The position numbers and the translations under genes were made by a program. A model generated the notes under the pieces. That model saw nothing but the letters and a program-made list of their open reading frames with translations, was not told the DNA's origin and made no database searches. Shown here one piece after another: positions 55,825 through 55,984 of a stretch of DNA of 55,984 nt. Origin of the DNA: Hypholoma sublateritium FD-334 SS-4 (Eukaryota; Basidiomycota; Agaricomycetes; Agaricales; Strophariaceae); assembly GCA_000827495.1 (NCBI GenBank), contig KN817537.1, positions 433,657 to 489,640 on the forward strand, in the 5' to 3' direction. The stretch's first letter is position 1, and every line of letters starts with the position of its first letter.

Positions 55825-55984
55825 TCGTAGAATAAATACGCGACTCGGCTCTTTGATACTTTCGAATCATGTGGATCAAACGTGGCGCCGAGAAACTGGG
55901 GTGTCTGAGCCTCGAGGTTATATCACCCGAAAGGTCGAAGTCTAGATCTCCGATATCTCCCTGCCGATGATGCTTGCACATGGT
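55825..55984 (+). other. 3' flank, nothing recognised
   Basis: Short stretch after the stop codon at 55822-55824; a minus-strand frame overlaps it but has no support. Confidence 0.4.

Overview
The window looks like a basidiomycete fungus, most likely an Agaricomycete. Protein genes are broken by many short GT-AG introns of about 50-60 bases, TATA boxes sit about 50-135 bases before several start codons, and there is a KDZ-type transposon of the kind abundant in mushroom-forming fungi. The identification rests on gene style and family only. Scattered N bases in the Dicer gene, the repeats and the transposon show that this is a draft assembly.

Layout. Bases 1-17,000 are mostly gene-poor, GC-rich repeats in which one family (called R1 here) recurs at least five times. 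Two small islands stand out: a compact two-exon gene (6773-7214) and a decayed multi-exon gene (8340-9747) whose 3' part is repeated at the very start of the window. A pseudogene fragment (17128-17586) precedes the first clear gene, a ten-exon CHK2-like FHA protein kinase (18210-20154). A second repeat-rich desert (20,200-28,400) follows, with one weak gene candidate at 23141-24099 (-). An acyl-CoA oxidase gene (28438-30496, -) and another desert with a tandem duplication (31,598-32,612) lead to the gene-rich core.

The core runs on the minus strand. It holds a NACHT-type STAND NTPase fused to two copies of a galactose-binding-like beta-sandwich (34308-36338), a complete six-exon Dicer of about 1,582 residues (36664-41676), and an intron-containing tRNA-Arg(ACG) (41971-42052). 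A small two-zinc-site protein (42343-42846, +) comes next. Beyond it are a dead siderophore transporter (43028-44212, -), a fungal glutathione transferase (44613-45409, -) and a small lineage-specific gene (46166-46633, -).

The right end is a transposon neighbourhood. A KDZ/CxC-type transposase gene (50608-53781, -) lies beside about 2.8 kb of DNA packed with one short imperfect hairpin motif, TATGGT-N8-ACCATA, and three copies of a 372-bp tandem repeat. A multi-exon gene with a duplicated Cys-Cys-Cys-His knuckle (54164-55824, +) closes the window.

Functionally, the core brings together RNA silencing (Dicer), a putative intracellular immune-type receptor with an unusual sugar-binding-like sensor, a DNA-damage-type kinase and detoxification/fatty-acid genes. 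These are not an operon. The most novel items are the NACHT/double galactose-binding-like protein, the hairpin-motif array flanking the KDZ transposase, and the R1 repeat family.
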